Positions 43,529 through 52,505 of a stretch of 64,000 nucleotides of DNA are shown one piece after another. Positions within the stretch are counted from its first letter, which is position 1, and each line of letters starts with the position of its first letter. The translations under genes and the position numbers were made by a program. The stretch spans positions 62,001-126,000 of the forward strand of contig JACCET010000009.1 of NCBI GenBank assembly GCA_013416405.1. Direction: 5' to 3'. A model generated the notes under the pieces. That model was not told where the DNA came from, did not search any database, and saw nothing but the letters and a program-made list of their open reading frames with translations. The stretch is from Alcaligenaceae bacterium (GTDB lineage Bacteria; Pseudomonadota; Gammaproteobacteria; Burkholderiales; Burkholderiaceae_B).

Positions 43529-44599
43529 ATGACTTACCCAACTCTTCGACAGCAGACCATGGAACCAACCTTGAATAATCGCACCGACCAACGCCTTGCA
43601 ACGCTAAACCTCTGGCTGCAGGACATCTCTGGTGCGCACGGCCTGGATATCGCCACGCTACGGCCGGCATCCAGCGACGCCAGCTTTCGTCGCTACTTTC
43701 GCCTGCAGGCCGGTGCAGGTACCGCCATTGTTATGGATGCTCCGCCACAGCAGGAAGACTGCCGTCCATTCTTGCATGTAACAGGCCTGCTGGATCAAGC
43801 CGGCGTAAAGGTGCCCGCCGTTCTGGCACAAAACCTGGACGAAGGCTTTCTGCTGCTGTCCGATTTGGGCGAAAAAACGTATTATCAGGCCATACAGTCG
43901 GGGCCTGACGATGTACAGTTGCAAACTTTGTATCGCAATGCCCTTAGGGCTCTGGTACAGATGCAGCGCGCGCCCACAACCAGCCTGCCCGCCTACGACG
44001 CCAATCGCCTGTCACAAGAGCTTACTGTTTTTCCTGAATGGTACGCGCAGCGGCATTGCCAGATAGCCCTGGGCGAGGCCGAATTGCAAACCCTGCACGG
44101 CATCTTCGACATATTGATAGCCGACAATATCCGACAGCCTAACGTATTTGTGCATCGCGACTTTCATTCGCCCAACCTCATGGTCAATCACAACGACCTG
44201 CCCGGTGTCATTGATTACCAGGATGCCCTGGTCGGCCCCATTACCTACGACATTGCCTCACTGGTCATGGATGCGCGCACAACCTGGGAAGAACCGCAGC
44301 AACTGGATTGGGCCATACGCTATTGGGAAGCGGCTAAGGCAGCCGGACTGCCCGTGGCACCCGATTTCGCCGACTTCCATCAGGCTTACGAATACATGAG
44401 CTTGCAGCGCAACTTACGCATACTGGGCGTCTTTGCCCGACTTTCACACCGCGACGGCAAGCATCACTATCTGGATCACATCCCACGCGTGAACGCTTAT
44501 GTCAGGCAAGTGGCAGGCCGCTACAACGCATTCCGCCCCCTGCTGCGCCTGCTGGACAAACTCGAGAACCGCCAGGTAAGCGTCGGGTATACGTTCTGA
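43529..44599 (+). CDS. amgK: Anomeric MurNAc/GlcNAc kinase AmgK (phosphotransferase family)
   Basis: 356 residues from ATG 43529; ATG 43559 (MEPTLNN) is an alternative. The APH-like kinase fold shows SSDASFRRYFRLQAG, catalytic HRDFHSPNLMV (HxDxxxxN) and metal-binding GVIDYQDALVGPITYDIASL. The next gene is MurU and the two overlap (TGATG), the arrangement of the peptidoglycan-recycling bypass in which AmgK phosphorylates MurNAc at C1. Divergent from lptD across about 70 bases, as in Pseudomonas. Confidence 0.9.
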   Translation: MTYPTLRQQTMEPTLNNRTDQRLATLNLWLQDISGAHGLDIATLRPASSDASFRRYFRLQAGAGTAIVMDAPPQQEDCRPFLHVTGLLDQAGVKVPAVLAQNLDEGFLLLSDLGEKTYYQAIQSGPDDVQLQTLYRNALRALVQMQRAPTTSLPAYDANRLSQELTVFPEWYAQRHCQIALGEAELQTLHGIFDILIADNIRQPNVFVHRDFHSPNLMVNHNDLPGVIDYQDALVGPITYDIASLVMDARTTWEEPQQLDWAIRYWEAAKAAGLPVAPDFADFHQAYEYMSLQRNLRILGVFARLSHRDGKHHYLDHIPRVNAYVRQVAGRYNAFRPLLRLLDKLENRQVSVGYTF

Positions 44600-45306
44600 T
44601 GCGCGCCATGATTCTTGCCGCTGGTCGTGGCGAGCGCATGCGCCCCCTGACCGATCACACCCCCAAACCGCTGCTCAAGGTCAACGGCAAGCCCCTCATC
44701 GTCTGGCATATAGAGCGTCTGGTTGCAGCCGGCATCACCGAACTGATCATCAACCACGCCTGGCTGGGCAGCCAGATAGAACAAACCCTGGCTGACGGCA
44801 GCCCATTCGGCGCGCGTATTACGTACTCACCCGAGCCACAACCATTGGAAACGGCCGGCGGCATTGCGCAGGCGCTGCCATTTTTCCGTGGCGCCCCCTT
44901 TGTGGTGATCAATGGCGATGTCTGGTGCGACTGGGATCCGGCCCAGGCCATGGTCATTGCTGCCAATCTGAAGCGGCAGGCCAAGCAAGCATGGCTGCTG
45001 ATGGCCGATAACCCCACCCACCATCCGGCGGGCGATTTTCAGTTAAGCCCAGACGGCCTGCTACTGAACAAAAACGAACATGCCAGCAACACTGCGTTGA
45101 CCTTCACCGGTATAGGCGTATACCAGCCCGAACTATTTCAGGGCTTGCCTCAAGGTCAGCCCGCCCCACTGGCGCCGTTGTTACGCCAGGCCATGACGCA
45201 GCGTCAGATTTTGGCCGGCCATTATCAAGGGGCCTGGGTGGATGTGGGCACGCCCGAACGCCTGGCCGAGCTTGATCATCAGCTTTCACATCAACCGGCC
45301 GGCTGA
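44599..45306 (+). CDS. murU: N-acetylmuramate alpha-1-phosphate uridylyltransferase MurU
   Basis: 235 residues. AMILAAGRGERMRPLTDHTPKPLLKVNGKPLI is the nucleotidyltransferase signature; VVINGDVWCDWDP holds the metal-binding Asp and GAWVDVGTPERLAELDHQL ends the fold. It converts MurNAc-1-phosphate to UDP-MurNAc, bypassing MurA and de novo synthesis, which is linked to intrinsic fosfomycin tolerance in Pseudomonas. Coupled to amgK. Confidence 0.92.
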   Translation: MRAMILAAGRGERMRPLTDHTPKPLLKVNGKPLIVWHIERLVAAGITELIINHAWLGSQIEQTLADGSPFGARITYSPEPQPLETAGGIAQALPFFRGAPFVVINGDVWCDWDPAQAMVIAANLKRQAKQAWLLMADNPTHHPAGDFQLSPDGLLLNKNEHASNTALTFTGIGVYQPELFQGLPQGQPAPLAPLLRQAMTQRQILAGHYQGAWVDVGTPERLAELDHQLSHQPAG

Positions 45307-45308
45307 CG

Positions 45309-45357
45309 CCCAAGGCATGTAAAGCAAAGCGCGGGCATGCTACGCTTTTGCCTTGGG
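45309..45357 (+). terminator. Possible terminator after murU
   Basis: CCCAAGGCA (45309-45317) pairs with TGCCTTGGG (45349-45357), and AAAGCG (45326-45331) with CGCTTT (45343-45348), a bulged stem just after the murU stop. There is no T-run, so the call is weak. Confidence 0.35.
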
Positions 45358-45506
45358 GCTGTGCACGCTATTATTACAAAACCCCTCAAAGCGAAACCAA
45401 ACTCCCAGGGCATTGTCGTATTCAGCACATTCAGTCTATTCTTTAACGTTTTTTTCGCGGTCGGGCAAACTAGCACGCCGCCATGCAATACAGGAAATAA
45501 TCACCC

Positions 45507-46208
45507 ATGTTCGGTTCCTCTAAACGCCACGTATTCAAGCCCACGGCATACGGCACCACCCGCCGCACGCGCCGCATCCCCAGATGGTTGGTCTTGATGC
45601 TTACCGGTGTGGTGTTGGGCGCTGGCGGGCTGTTGTTCCTGCAGAAAAGCTACGGTCCCACACGCTTAACGGTGCAGCAGTCAGAACAACTACACTACGA
45701 CCTGAACAGCGCCAACATGGACAAGCAACGGCTGCAAACCGAACTGAGCCGCGAAACCCGTACCCTGACTGAAGTGCGCACGCAGCTGGAATCACAGACC
45801 GCCCAGCTGGAAAGCACCAAAGACCAGCTGGAACAGGCCAGCAAGGATATCGCCATGTTTGCGCAGGCCATGCCTGCCGATCCTCGCGGCACCTCGCCGG
45901 GCATACGCGCCGCTTCGTTCACCAGCAACGAAGATCAACTGAATTATGAGTTTCTGGTCATGCAAGACGAAGGGAAAACCGCCCTGTTCCAGGGCAAGGT
46001 CGAATTGACTGTGGCTGGCCGTTATAGCAACAGGAAGTCGGGGCATATAGACCTGCCCGCCTTTGATCTGAATCTCGAGCGCTACAGCCACGTAGACGGA
46101 AGCGCTCCCATGCCTGAAGGATTCACTCCCCGGGAAGTCACGATCAAGATCATGCGTAACGGCTCGGATAAAGTCGTTGGTACACGCACCATACGCGTCA
46201 TCCGGTAA
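45507..46208 (+). CDS. Membrane-anchored coiled-coil protein, DUF6776-like
   Basis: 233 residues. A basic cytoplasmic N-terminus (about 1-27), one transmembrane helix (WLVLMLTGVVLGAGGLLFL, about 27-45), then a heptad-rich coiled coil (about 60-115: QLHYDLNSANMDKQRLQTEL and QLESTKDQLEQASKDIAMF), and a compact C-terminal domain with FEL-like strands (FLVMQDEGKTALFQGKVELTVAGRY ... EVTIKIMRNG). This resembles the burkholderial DUF6776 family, of unknown function. The layout suggests a periplasmic domain held off the inner membrane. It stands alone between murU and the glnQ-type transporter. Confidence 0.7.
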   Translation: MFGSSKRHVFKPTAYGTTRRTRRIPRWLVLMLTGVVLGAGGLLFLQKSYGPTRLTVQQSEQLHYDLNSANMDKQRLQTELSRETRTLTEVRTQLESQTAQLESTKDQLEQASKDIAMFAQAMPADPRGTSPGIRAASFTSNEDQLNYEFLVMQDEGKTALFQGKVELTVAGRYSNRKSGHIDLPAFDLNLERYSHVDGSAPMPEGFTPREVTIKIMRNGSDKVVGTRTIRVIR

Positions 46209-46218
46209 TTCCTATGGA

Positions 46219-46947
46219 TCAGGCCACGTGCTGCAAAAAGTCTTTCAGGCGCTGGCTGGGGGGATTGCTCAGCAGTTCGGCCGGAGGGCCATCTTCTGAA
46301 ATCTTGCCCTGATCGATAAAGATCAGGCGGGTGCCCACCTTGCGGGCAAATTCCATTTCGTGGGTGACCACCACCATGGTCATGCCTTCCTCGGCAACAT
46401 CCTGCATAACTTTAAGCACCTCGTGGCGCAGCTCGGGATCGAGCGCAGAGGTGGGCTCGTCGAACAGCATGAGTTTGGGCCGGATGGCCAGCGCCCGTGC
46501 AATCGCTACGCGCTGCTGTTGCCCGCCCGAAAGCTGACCAGGATAATTGTTCGTTTTTTCTGCAAGGCCTACCTTGTCGAGCAAGGCCTTGGCCTCTTCG
46601 CGCGCCTTGGACCGGCTGACACCACGAGTGTGTACCGGCCCGAACATGACATTTTCCAGGGCAGTCAGTTGGGGAAACAGATTGAATTGCTGAAACACCA
46701 TACCGGCCTCACGGCGCAGCTCGCGCACCTGAGGCCCGCTGCCAAGCACACTTAGACCGTTGACGATGATATCGCCGCCTTCTATGGTTTCCAGTACATT
46801 GATGCAGCGCAAGAATGTGGATTTACCCGAGCCGGACGGCCCGACAACCACCACGACCTCGCCCTGCTCTATGGTCATGTCTATGCCATTCAGGACGGTG
46901 CTGCTTCCAAAGCGCTTGACGACATTTTTGAATTCAACAATGCTCAT
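46219..46947 (-). CDS. glnQ: Amino acid ABC transporter ATP-binding protein (GlnQ type)
   Basis: 242 residues from ATG 46947 (E. coli GlnQ 240); a longer in-frame start at 47034 lies inside the permease gene. Walker [16 protein letters not shown], signature [16 protein letters not shown] and Walker [15 protein letters not shown] are intact, as is [12 protein letters not shown]. Energises uptake of a polar amino acid. Its start overlaps the permease stop by 4 bases. The paired binding protein is two genes upstream. Confidence 0.92.
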   Translation of the reverse strand: MSIVEFKNVVKRFGSSTVLNGIDMTIEQGEVVVVVGPSGSGKSTFLRCINVLETIEGGDIIVNGLSVLGSGPQVRELRREAGMVFQQFNLFPQLTALENVMFGPVHTRGVSRSKAREEAKALLDKVGLAEKTNNYPGQLSGGQQQRVAIARALAIRPKLMLFDEPTSALDPELRHEVLKVMQDVAEEGMTMVVVTHEMEFARKVGTRLIFIDQGKISEDGPPAELLSNPPSQRLKDFLQHVA

Positions 46948-47783
46948 ACGATTTGCGTCCTGTGTTCGATGAATTTGAGCGTGAGCGCAATAATTCCGGT
47001 CAGGATCAGATACAGCACCGCTACAGCGCCCCATATTTCAACCGAACGGAAGTTGCCCGCAATAATTTCCTGCCCCTGGCGCGTAAGTTCAGCAACACCA
47101 ATCACGATAAACAGGGATGAATCCTTAAGGCTGATGATGCATTGGTTGCCCATCGCCGGTATCATGCGGCGCAAGGCTACCGGGCCAATGATATAGGCAA
47201 GTATCTTGTAAAAAGGCAGGCCCATGGCCTGACCAGCTTCTTTTAACCCCTTGGGCACCGACAGCAAGGCGCCACGCACGATTTCTGCAATATAGGCGCC
47301 CGAATTGATGACCAGGGTAAAGATAGCCGCCAGCAGGGCATCTATACGCCAGCCAAATATCAACGGCAGGGCAAAATAGATAAACATGACCTGCACTACT
47401 ATGGGCGTGCCGCGTATCACCAGAATATACAGTTGCGCCAGGAACGACAGCGCCATGGGAATATAGGCCGAAAAACGCAGCAGCAACAGCACGACCAACA
47501 CGATCTGTAACGCCAACCAGGCCCAATCTGGTACACCCGAGAGCACGGTGCTGCCCACCCACGACGCCAGCTGCAGCAATATATAGAATGCAATAAGAGA
47601 AGCAATGGCGATTGCCGCGTTCTTCCAGGTAACGGGCACCCTGACGTAAGTGGTTATCACTCCCGTCAGGAAGCCCAACAAGGTGCCGCCGATCAAACCA
47701 AGCAAGGTGATTTTAATCGTCATTTTTGTGCCTTCAAGCAGACTGGGCATGGCATCCCAAATGACTGACCATTCAAAAGTCAC
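46944..47783 (-). CDS. glnP: Amino acid ABC transporter permease (GlnP type, extended)
   Basis: 279 residues from GTG 47783, which has AAGG eight bases upstream; a GTG at 47792 has no usable ribosome site. The conserved core is present: [56 protein letters not shown] (EAA loop) and [26 protein letters not shown]. coli GlnP is 219 residues; here about 60 extra residues with two hydrophobic helices sit between the first segment and RGTP. Inner-membrane subunit of the GlnHPQ-like importer. Confidence 0.9.
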   Translation of the reverse strand: MTFEWSVIWDAMPSLLEGTKMTIKITLLGLIGGTLLGFLTGVITTYVRVPVTWKNAAIAIASLIAFYILLQLASWVGSTVLSGVPDWAWLALQIVLVVLLLLRFSAYIPMALSFLAQLYILVIRGTPIVVQVMFIYFALPLIFGWRIDALLAAIFTLVINSGAYIAEIVRGALLSVPKGLKEAGQAMGLPFYKILAYIIGPVALRRMIPAMGNQCIISLKDSSLFIVIGVAELTRQGQEIIAGNFRSVEIWGAVAVLYLILTGIIALTLKFIEHRTQIV

Positions 47784-47843
47784 GTTGATCACCTTAAAAA
47801 ATGAGCGCAGCCAAGCAGCGGCAGACGCTGTTCAAAACGAAAA

Positions 47844-47878
47844 ACGGCGACCTGGTGCTGAAAACACCTGATCGCCGT
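47844..47878 (-). terminator. Attenuating hairpin between binding-protein and permease genes
   Basis: On the minus strand GGCGATCAGGTG pairs with CACCAGGTCGCC around a TTTTCAG loop (a few internal mismatches) and is followed by GTTTTT. It lies between glnH (ends 47894) and glnP (starts 47783), a common place for partial termination that leaves the receptor in excess. Confidence 0.6.
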
Positions 47879-47893
47879 AAGAGCCATATCAGA

Positions 47894-48649
47894 TTACTGA
47901 ACCTTTTGGCCAAACCATTTTTCGTAGATGGCGTCGTACTGGCCATTGTCTTGCAAGGCTTTAAGCGCCTTGTTCACAACGGGAACCAGCTCGCTTCCCT
48001 TGGGAAAGGCAATGCCGTAGAAGTCGCCGCTTTTAAGCGAACCCACTACTTTCACGCGGTCTTTACCGCCGGTCTTGGCAAAATACTGAAGATTAGGCGT
48101 GTCGTGCACAACGGCGTCAACGCGCCCGGTGGCGAGTTCAAGAAAGGCATTGTCGATATTGGGAAACAATTTCAGCTTGGCGCCCGGAACGTTCTCTTTC
48201 AGGTAATCAACGGTGGCTGTGCCTATCTTGACCGCGACCATCTTGCCATCTAGGTCTTGAGCCGTCTTGAGTGTGTTGTTGTCTTTGTTGACCAATAAAG
48301 CCAGACCGCTTTCATAATAGGGATCGGAAAAATCGATCACCTTCTTGCGATCGTCGCGTATGGTGATACCGGCTAGGGCGGCGTCGATGTTGCGAGTTTG
48401 CAGGCCGGGAATGATGCCGTTGAAGTCCATGGGGCGCAGGCTGTACTTAAGGCCGGCTTGCTGGGCAATGGCTTCCCACAGCTCGATGTCGAAGCCCGTA
48501 TATTTGCCATCTTGCTTGAACTCAAAAGGAACGAAGGCTGTATCGGTTGCGATCAGCAGTTCTCGGTCTTGGGCAAGCGCGCTGCCAGTAGGCAAGGCCA
48601 GTGCCAGGGCTAGACCGGCTAAGCCTGCCAGCATTTTATTCTTGATCAT
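47894..48649 (-). CDS. glnH: Amino acid ABC transporter substrate-binding protein (GlnH type)
   Basis: 251 residues from ATG 48649 (E. coli GlnH 248). Signal peptide [20 protein letters not shown], cleavage near SALAQ. The mature protein opens with [28 protein letters not shown], and has [41 protein letters not shown], the family-3 receptor signature. Periplasmic glutamine or related polar amino acid receptor; specificity not readable. First gene of a glnHPQ-like operon. Confidence 0.9.
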   Translation of the reverse strand: MIKNKMLAGLAGLALALALPTGSALAQDRELLIATDTAFVPFEFKQDGKYTGFDIELWEAIAQQAGLKYSLRPMDFNGIIPGLQTRNIDAALAGITIRDDRKKVIDFSDPYYESGLALLVNKDNNTLKTAQDLDGKMVAVKIGTATVDYLKENVPGAKLKLFPNIDNAFLELATGRVDAVVHDTPNLQYFAKTGGKDRVKVVGSLKSGDFYGIAFPKGSELVPVVNKALKALQDNGQYDAIYEKWFGQKVQ

Positions 48650-48744
48650 GTATGACTCCTTGTAATGGACGACTGGTGCCCTGCAATGGGGCAATGGCGC
48701 TACCTGTTGCTTATGGAAACAGGCATTACAGCGTATGGTAACCG

Positions 48745-48768
48745 AAAAAAAGCGGCCATAAGCCGCTT
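48745..48768 (-). terminator. Rho-independent terminator of metNIQ
   Basis: On the minus strand AGCGGC-loop-GCCGCT is followed by seven T residues (bases 48751-48745). It lies 25 bases after the metQ stop and before the glnH promoter. Confidence 0.85.
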
Positions 48769-48792
48769 TGTACAGGTGAAGTCCGGTGCTGT

Positions 48793-49578
48793 TTAAAAGG
48801 CCGGAACAATGGCACCCTTGTACTTTTCTTCAATGAACTGACGAGTTTCGGGGCTGTTCAGCGCCTGAATCAGCTTCTTCACAGCGGCGTCATCTTTCTT
48901 GGCCTGAGTAGTGACGACGATGTTGGCGTACGGCGAATCGGCCCCTTCAATAAACAAAGCGTCGTTAAGCGGATTCAAGCCGGCTTCCAACGCATAGTTG
49001 GTGTTGATGAGTGCAAGATCAACGTCAGGCAGCACACGCGGCAAGGTTGCCGCTTCCAATTCGCGGAACTTCAACTTCTTGGGGTTCTCGACGACATCAC
49101 GGGACGTGGCCAGGATATTCGAAGGATCCTTCAGCTTGATCAGACCTTGCTTTTGCAACAACAGCAAAGCGCGGGCGCCGTTGGATGGATCGTTCGGCAA
49201 GGCAATCTGCGCTCCCTCTTTCAGATCCTTGATATCCTTGATCTTGTCAGAGTAGGCGCCAAAGGGCTCTACATGAACCAGGCCCACAGTAACCAGCCCG
49301 GTTTTATGCTCTTTATTGAAAGAGTCCAGATAAGGCTGGTGCTGGAAGAAGTTCACATCGATTTGACCATCGGCCACCTGCTGGTTGGGCTGCACGTAAT
49401 CGGTAAACACCTTGATATCCAGCTCAACGCCATCTTTGGCTAGAACAGGCTTGACCAGTTCCAGCAGCTCGGCATGAGGGACCGGGGTAGCGGCAACACT
49501 GAGTGTTTCCGCATGCACGGCAGCACCGCCCAACAGCGCGAAAACGGCGGCAGCCGATACGATTTTCTTCAAAAACAT
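48793..49578 (-). CDS. metQ: Methionine ABC transporter substrate-binding protein MetQ
   Basis: 261 residues from ATG 49578 with AAGGAG 6 bases upstream; a TTG two codons earlier is less likely. Signal peptide about 1-22 (AAVHAETL). The mature protein has [34 protein letters not shown]-like segments and [18 protein letters not shown], typical of NlpA/MetQ. E. coli MetQ is a lipoprotein; this one shows no lipobox Cys and should be a soluble periplasmic protein. Third gene of metNIQ. Confidence 0.92.
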   Translation of the reverse strand: MFLKKIVSAAAVFALLGGAAVHAETLSVAATPVPHAELLELVKPVLAKDGVELDIKVFTDYVQPNQQVADGQIDVNFFQHQPYLDSFNKEHKTGLVTVGLVHVEPFGAYSDKIKDIKDLKEGAQIALPNDPSNGARALLLLQKQGLIKLKDPSNILATSRDVVENPKKLKFRELEAATLPRVLPDVDLALINTNYALEAGLNPLNDALFIEGADSPYANIVVTTQAKKDDAAVKKLIQALNSPETRQFIEEKYKGAIVPAF

Positions 49579-49597
49579 GCACAACTCCTTAAAAATA

Positions 49598-50257
49598 TTA
49601 TTTTCGGTTCAGCCTGGCCACCAGGCGATCACCAAAAACCTGCAATAGCTGAACCATCACTACAAGTATGACTACCGTCACGACCATGACATCGGTCTGG
49701 TAGCGCTGATAACCGAAACGCAAGGCCAGGTCGCCCAGGCCACCTCCACCTATCACGCCCGACATGGCCGAATACCCAACCAAAGCAATGGCCGTCACGA
49801 TCATGGCCGCCACGATGCCTGTGGTTGCCTCGGGCACCAGCGCCCACAACACAGTCTGCTTTGAATTCGCCCCCATGGCGCGGCAGGCTTCCGATACACC
49901 CGGATCCAGTTCACGCAACACATTTTCGACCAGGCGCGCAAAGAAAGGCGCGGCACTGGCGACCAGCGGGGGCACAGCGCCCTGCACGCCCAGCGATGTA
50001 CCCGCCAGGACTCGCGTCATAGGAATCATCACAATCAACAAAATCAGAAAAGGCACTGATCGCAACACATTCACGACCAATGACAAGACATGATAGATGG
50101 GGCCATTGTCCAGCATCTGGTTTTTGCTGGTCAGGAACAAGACTATGCCCAGAGGCAAACCTATCAAAATCGTAAACAGCAGGGAAAATCCCGTCATGAG
50201 CAAGGTGTCGATGGTTGCTTCACCAATCAGCGCCCAATCCATATTGGCAAATATCAT
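49598..50257 (-). CDS. metI: Methionine ABC transporter permease MetI
   Basis: 219 residues from ATG 50257, overlapping the metN stop (ATGA). About five membrane segments; IDTLLMTGFSLLFTILIGLPLGIVLFLTS at the start, and the EAA region VSEACRAMGANSKQTVLWALVPEATTGIVAAM plus the GVIGGGGLGDLALRFGYQRYQ end are MetI hallmarks. Inner-membrane channel for D/L-methionine. Confidence 0.94.
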   Translation of the reverse strand: MIFANMDWALIGEATIDTLLMTGFSLLFTILIGLPLGIVLFLTSKNQMLDNGPIYHVLSLVVNVLRSVPFLILLIVMIPMTRVLAGTSLGVQGAVPPLVASAAPFFARLVENVLRELDPGVSEACRAMGANSKQTVLWALVPEATTGIVAAMIVTAIALVGYSAMSGVIGGGGLGDLALRFGYQRYQTDVMVVTVVILVVMVQLLQVFGDRLVARLNRK

Positions 50258-51264
50258 GGTTTCAGCTCCTCGCACTGCACACCCTGGGCGGCAAATAGGC
50301 CTGCCAGCCTGTCTTGCGCCTGGGCATCACCTTGTATAGACAGCACCAACTGGCCATAAGGCGTATCTTTGATGCGGCTGACCGAGCCTTGCAAAATACT
50401 CAGATCCAGATTCAGTTCGCGGCTGGCCCGGCTAAGCATGGGTTGCACCGTTGCATCGCCACGAAAACTCAATCTGACCAGCCTGCCTGAAATGCCTTGC
50501 GCCATATCACGCCAGCCTTCGGCATCCATGCCGCTTTCCGACAGCAGTGCCTGCGTGACCTGGTGTTGCGGGTGCAGGAATACGTCAAGCACTTCACCGC
50601 ATTCGACTATTCGTCCGGCATCAATCACCGCCACCCGGTCGCACACGCTACGGATTACATCCATGCCATGCGTAATCAGCACTATGGTCAGGCCCAGACG
50701 CTTGTTGATATCGAGCAACAGCCGCAAAATGGATTGCGTGGTTTCCGGGTCTAGTGCCGAAGTGGCTTCGTCGCACAACAACAATTCGGGGCCGCTGGCC
50801 AGCGCCCTGGCAATACCCACGCGCTGCTGCTGACCGCCCGACAACTGACGCGGATATTTCCGGGCATGCTCGGTCAGTCCGACCAGTGCCAGCACTTCAT
50901 GCGCGCGCTGGATCTGCTCTGCCCGACGCATACCCGCCAGGCGCAGCGGGAAGCAGACATTGTCGATAACGGTACGCGAACGCAGCAGGTTGAAATGCTG
51001 AAATACCATGCCCACGCCCTGCCGGAATTGGCGCAGCTGCGCTTCGCTCAGCTGGGTGATATTCTGCTCACGCACCCAGACCTCGCCCAGCGTCGGGCGC
51101 TCTAGCAGATTGAGCATGCGTATCAGTGTGCTTTTTCCTGCACCCGAACGGCCAATAATGCCGAACACCTCGCCCTGCTTGATGTGCAGGTCGACGCCGT
51201 CCAGAGCGTGCGACACGCGCCCGGGTGACTCGTAGGTTTTACGGATATTTTCTAAGCGGATCAA
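50254..51264 (-). CDS. metN: Methionine ABC transporter ATP-binding protein MetN
   Basis: 336 residues (E. coli 343). [32 protein letters not shown] and LLLCDEATSALDPETT form the ATPase core; the C-terminal NIL (ACT-like) domain (about 260-336) allows inhibition by internal methionine. First gene of metNIQ. The 204 bases upstream to tRNA-Lys are AT-rich and likely hold the promoter; no S-adenosylmethionine riboswitch or Met box is evident to me. Confidence 0.94.
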   Translation of the reverse strand: MIRLENIRKTYESPGRVSHALDGVDLHIKQGEVFGIIGRSGAGKSTLIRMLNLLERPTLGEVWVREQNITQLSEAQLRQFRQGVGMVFQHFNLLRSRTVIDNVCFPLRLAGMRRAEQIQRAHEVLALVGLTEHARKYPRQLSGGQQQRVGIARALASGPELLLCDEATSALDPETTQSILRLLLDINKRLGLTIVLITHGMDVIRSVCDRVAVIDAGRIVECGEVLDVFLHPQHQVTQALLSESGMDAEGWRDMAQGISGRLVRLSFRGDATVQPMLSRASRELNLDLSILQGSVSRIKDTPYGQLVLSIQGDAQAQDRLAGLFAAQGVQCEELKP

Positions 51265-51423
51265 AATACAGACAAATCGGGTAGTAAAGTGATTTCAGGT
51301 AACGGGGCTCACTGCAATAAGCCCATAATTTAACATCACCAAAAGAAATTATTAACCACCACTACATATCTTTTAGGCATATTGAATATACTAAAAAATC
51401 ATGAAGCGAGCGCGCAAAAGAAA

Positions 51424-51447
51424 GGGCAGCTTTTAAAAAAGCTGCCC
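51424..51447 (-). terminator. Terminator of tRNA-Lys
   Basis: GGGCAGCTTTT and its complement form a 24-base palindrome; on the minus strand it is followed by TTTCTTTT. It lies 22 bases past the tRNA 3' end. Confidence 0.75.
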
Positions 51448-51468
51448 GAACTTTAAAACTAGGTGATT

Positions 51469-51544
51469 TGGTGGGTCGTGCGCGGCTCGAACGCGCGACC
51501 ATCGGATTAAAAGTCCGGTGCTCTACCAACTGAGCTAACGACCC
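51469..51544 (-). tRNA. tRNA-Lys (anticodon UUU)
   Basis: 76 nt with encoded CCA (51471-51469). Acceptor GGGTCGT pairs with ACGACCC; the anticodon arm CGGACTTTTAATCCG gives UUU; the T arm CGCGCGTTCGAGCCGCGC is standard. 5' end at 51544. Confidence 0.96.
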
Positions 51545-51659
51545 AACCTAAGACAGCTATTATGACGCCTTTTTTTTTCACTGTCAAATTGCAACCGGCA
51601 ATAAATGCAGTCTTATGATTGGTGGATTACGATGCAATCTTCCCCAGTACTTATGAAAA

Positions 51660-52457
51660 ATGATCATGCCCTCTGCCCGCAATCCCATACGCCTGAGTAT
51701 ACTTTCAGACCTGCATTTAAGCCGGGGTGGCCTGCCCCTGCCCTCGACCGAATCCGACATCGTCATACTTGCAGGCGACATCAGCCGACCAAAGGAAGCC
51801 ATCGCATGGGCCCGCTCGTTTACTCAGCCTGTATTGTATGTGGCGGGCAACCATGAGTTCTACGGCGGCGGCATAAAGGAAACCATAGCTCAGCTGAAGC
51901 ACTATGCCCAAGACACGCAAATACATGTGCTTGATAACGAGGCGGTCGTACTGCACGGCATACGCTTTCTTGGCAGCACGCTATGGACGGACTTTAATCT
52001 GGACGGCCCCGGCAAGGCCCGTGAACTGGCCATTGCCCAAGCGCTCAAGTACAACTACGACTTCAGCCGCATCCAATCAGACTCCAAGCCCGGGACTCCA
52101 TTCAGCCCCGATGATGTCGAAACCTTGTTCAGGCGTAATCAGGCATGGCTGCGGCAAAGCCTGGCGACGGATTTCGATGGGCCGACGGTCGTCATCACCC
52201 ACCACGCACCGTCCCCGAAAAGCATACATCCGCGATTTTCGGGCTCGCCCATCAACACTTGTTTCGTTTCCAACAGCGAAGATTTGATGAATCCGGGCCA
52301 GCCCGCCTTATGGATACATGGCCATACACACGACAGCTTCGACTATCAGGTCAATGGCACGCGCGTGATCTGCAACCCGCGCGGCTACGCCAAAGACGGG
52401 CACAACGAAAACCAACACTTTGATCCTGATCTGGTTGTCACGCTGAACACGGCGTAA
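51660..52457 (+). CDS. Metallophosphoesterase (calcineurin-like)
   Basis: 265 residues from ATG 51660; ATG 51666 is equally possible and no clear ribosome site decides. The two-metal site is complete: ILSDLHLSRGG (Asp, His), ILAGDISRP (Asp), VAGNHEFYGGG (Asn-His), TVVITHHAPSPKS (His) and WIHGHTHDSFDYQV (His-x-His). Cleaves a phosphoester, possibly nucleotide or phosphoprotein; substrate unknown. Single gene followed by a strong terminator. Confidence 0.9.
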   Translation: MIMPSARNPIRLSILSDLHLSRGGLPLPSTESDIVILAGDISRPKEAIAWARSFTQPVLYVAGNHEFYGGGIKETIAQLKHYAQDTQIHVLDNEAVVLHGIRFLGSTLWTDFNLDGPGKARELAIAQALKYNYDFSRIQSDSKPGTPFSPDDVETLFRRNQAWLRQSLATDFDGPTVVITHHAPSPKSIHPRFSGSPINTCFVSNSEDLMNPGQPALWIHGHTHDSFDYQVNGTRVICNPRGYAKDGHNENQHFDPDLVVTLNTA

Positions 52458-52478
52458 AAAAAGGGCTTGCGCCCTTTT
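52455..52478. terminator. Bidirectional rho-independent terminator
   Basis: AAAAAGGGC-TTGC-GCCCTTTTT: A-run, GC stem and T-run overlap the metallophosphoesterase stop (52457) and lie 27 bases past the end of the GH31-like gene on the other strand; it can serve both. Confidence 0.85.
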
Positions 52479-52505
52479 TCATGGAGTGAGTCATCGCAGC
52501 AAACG

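Noticed and set aside
48793-49578. MetQ without a lipobox as a defective lipoprotein
   Set aside because: A normal signal peptidase I cleavage site is present, and soluble MetQ-like receptors are known in Gram-negative bacteria.
51265-51468. Possible riboswitch upstream of metN
   Set aside because: The AT-rich leader shows no conserved SAM riboswitch core that I can recognise; I treat it as a plain promoter region.
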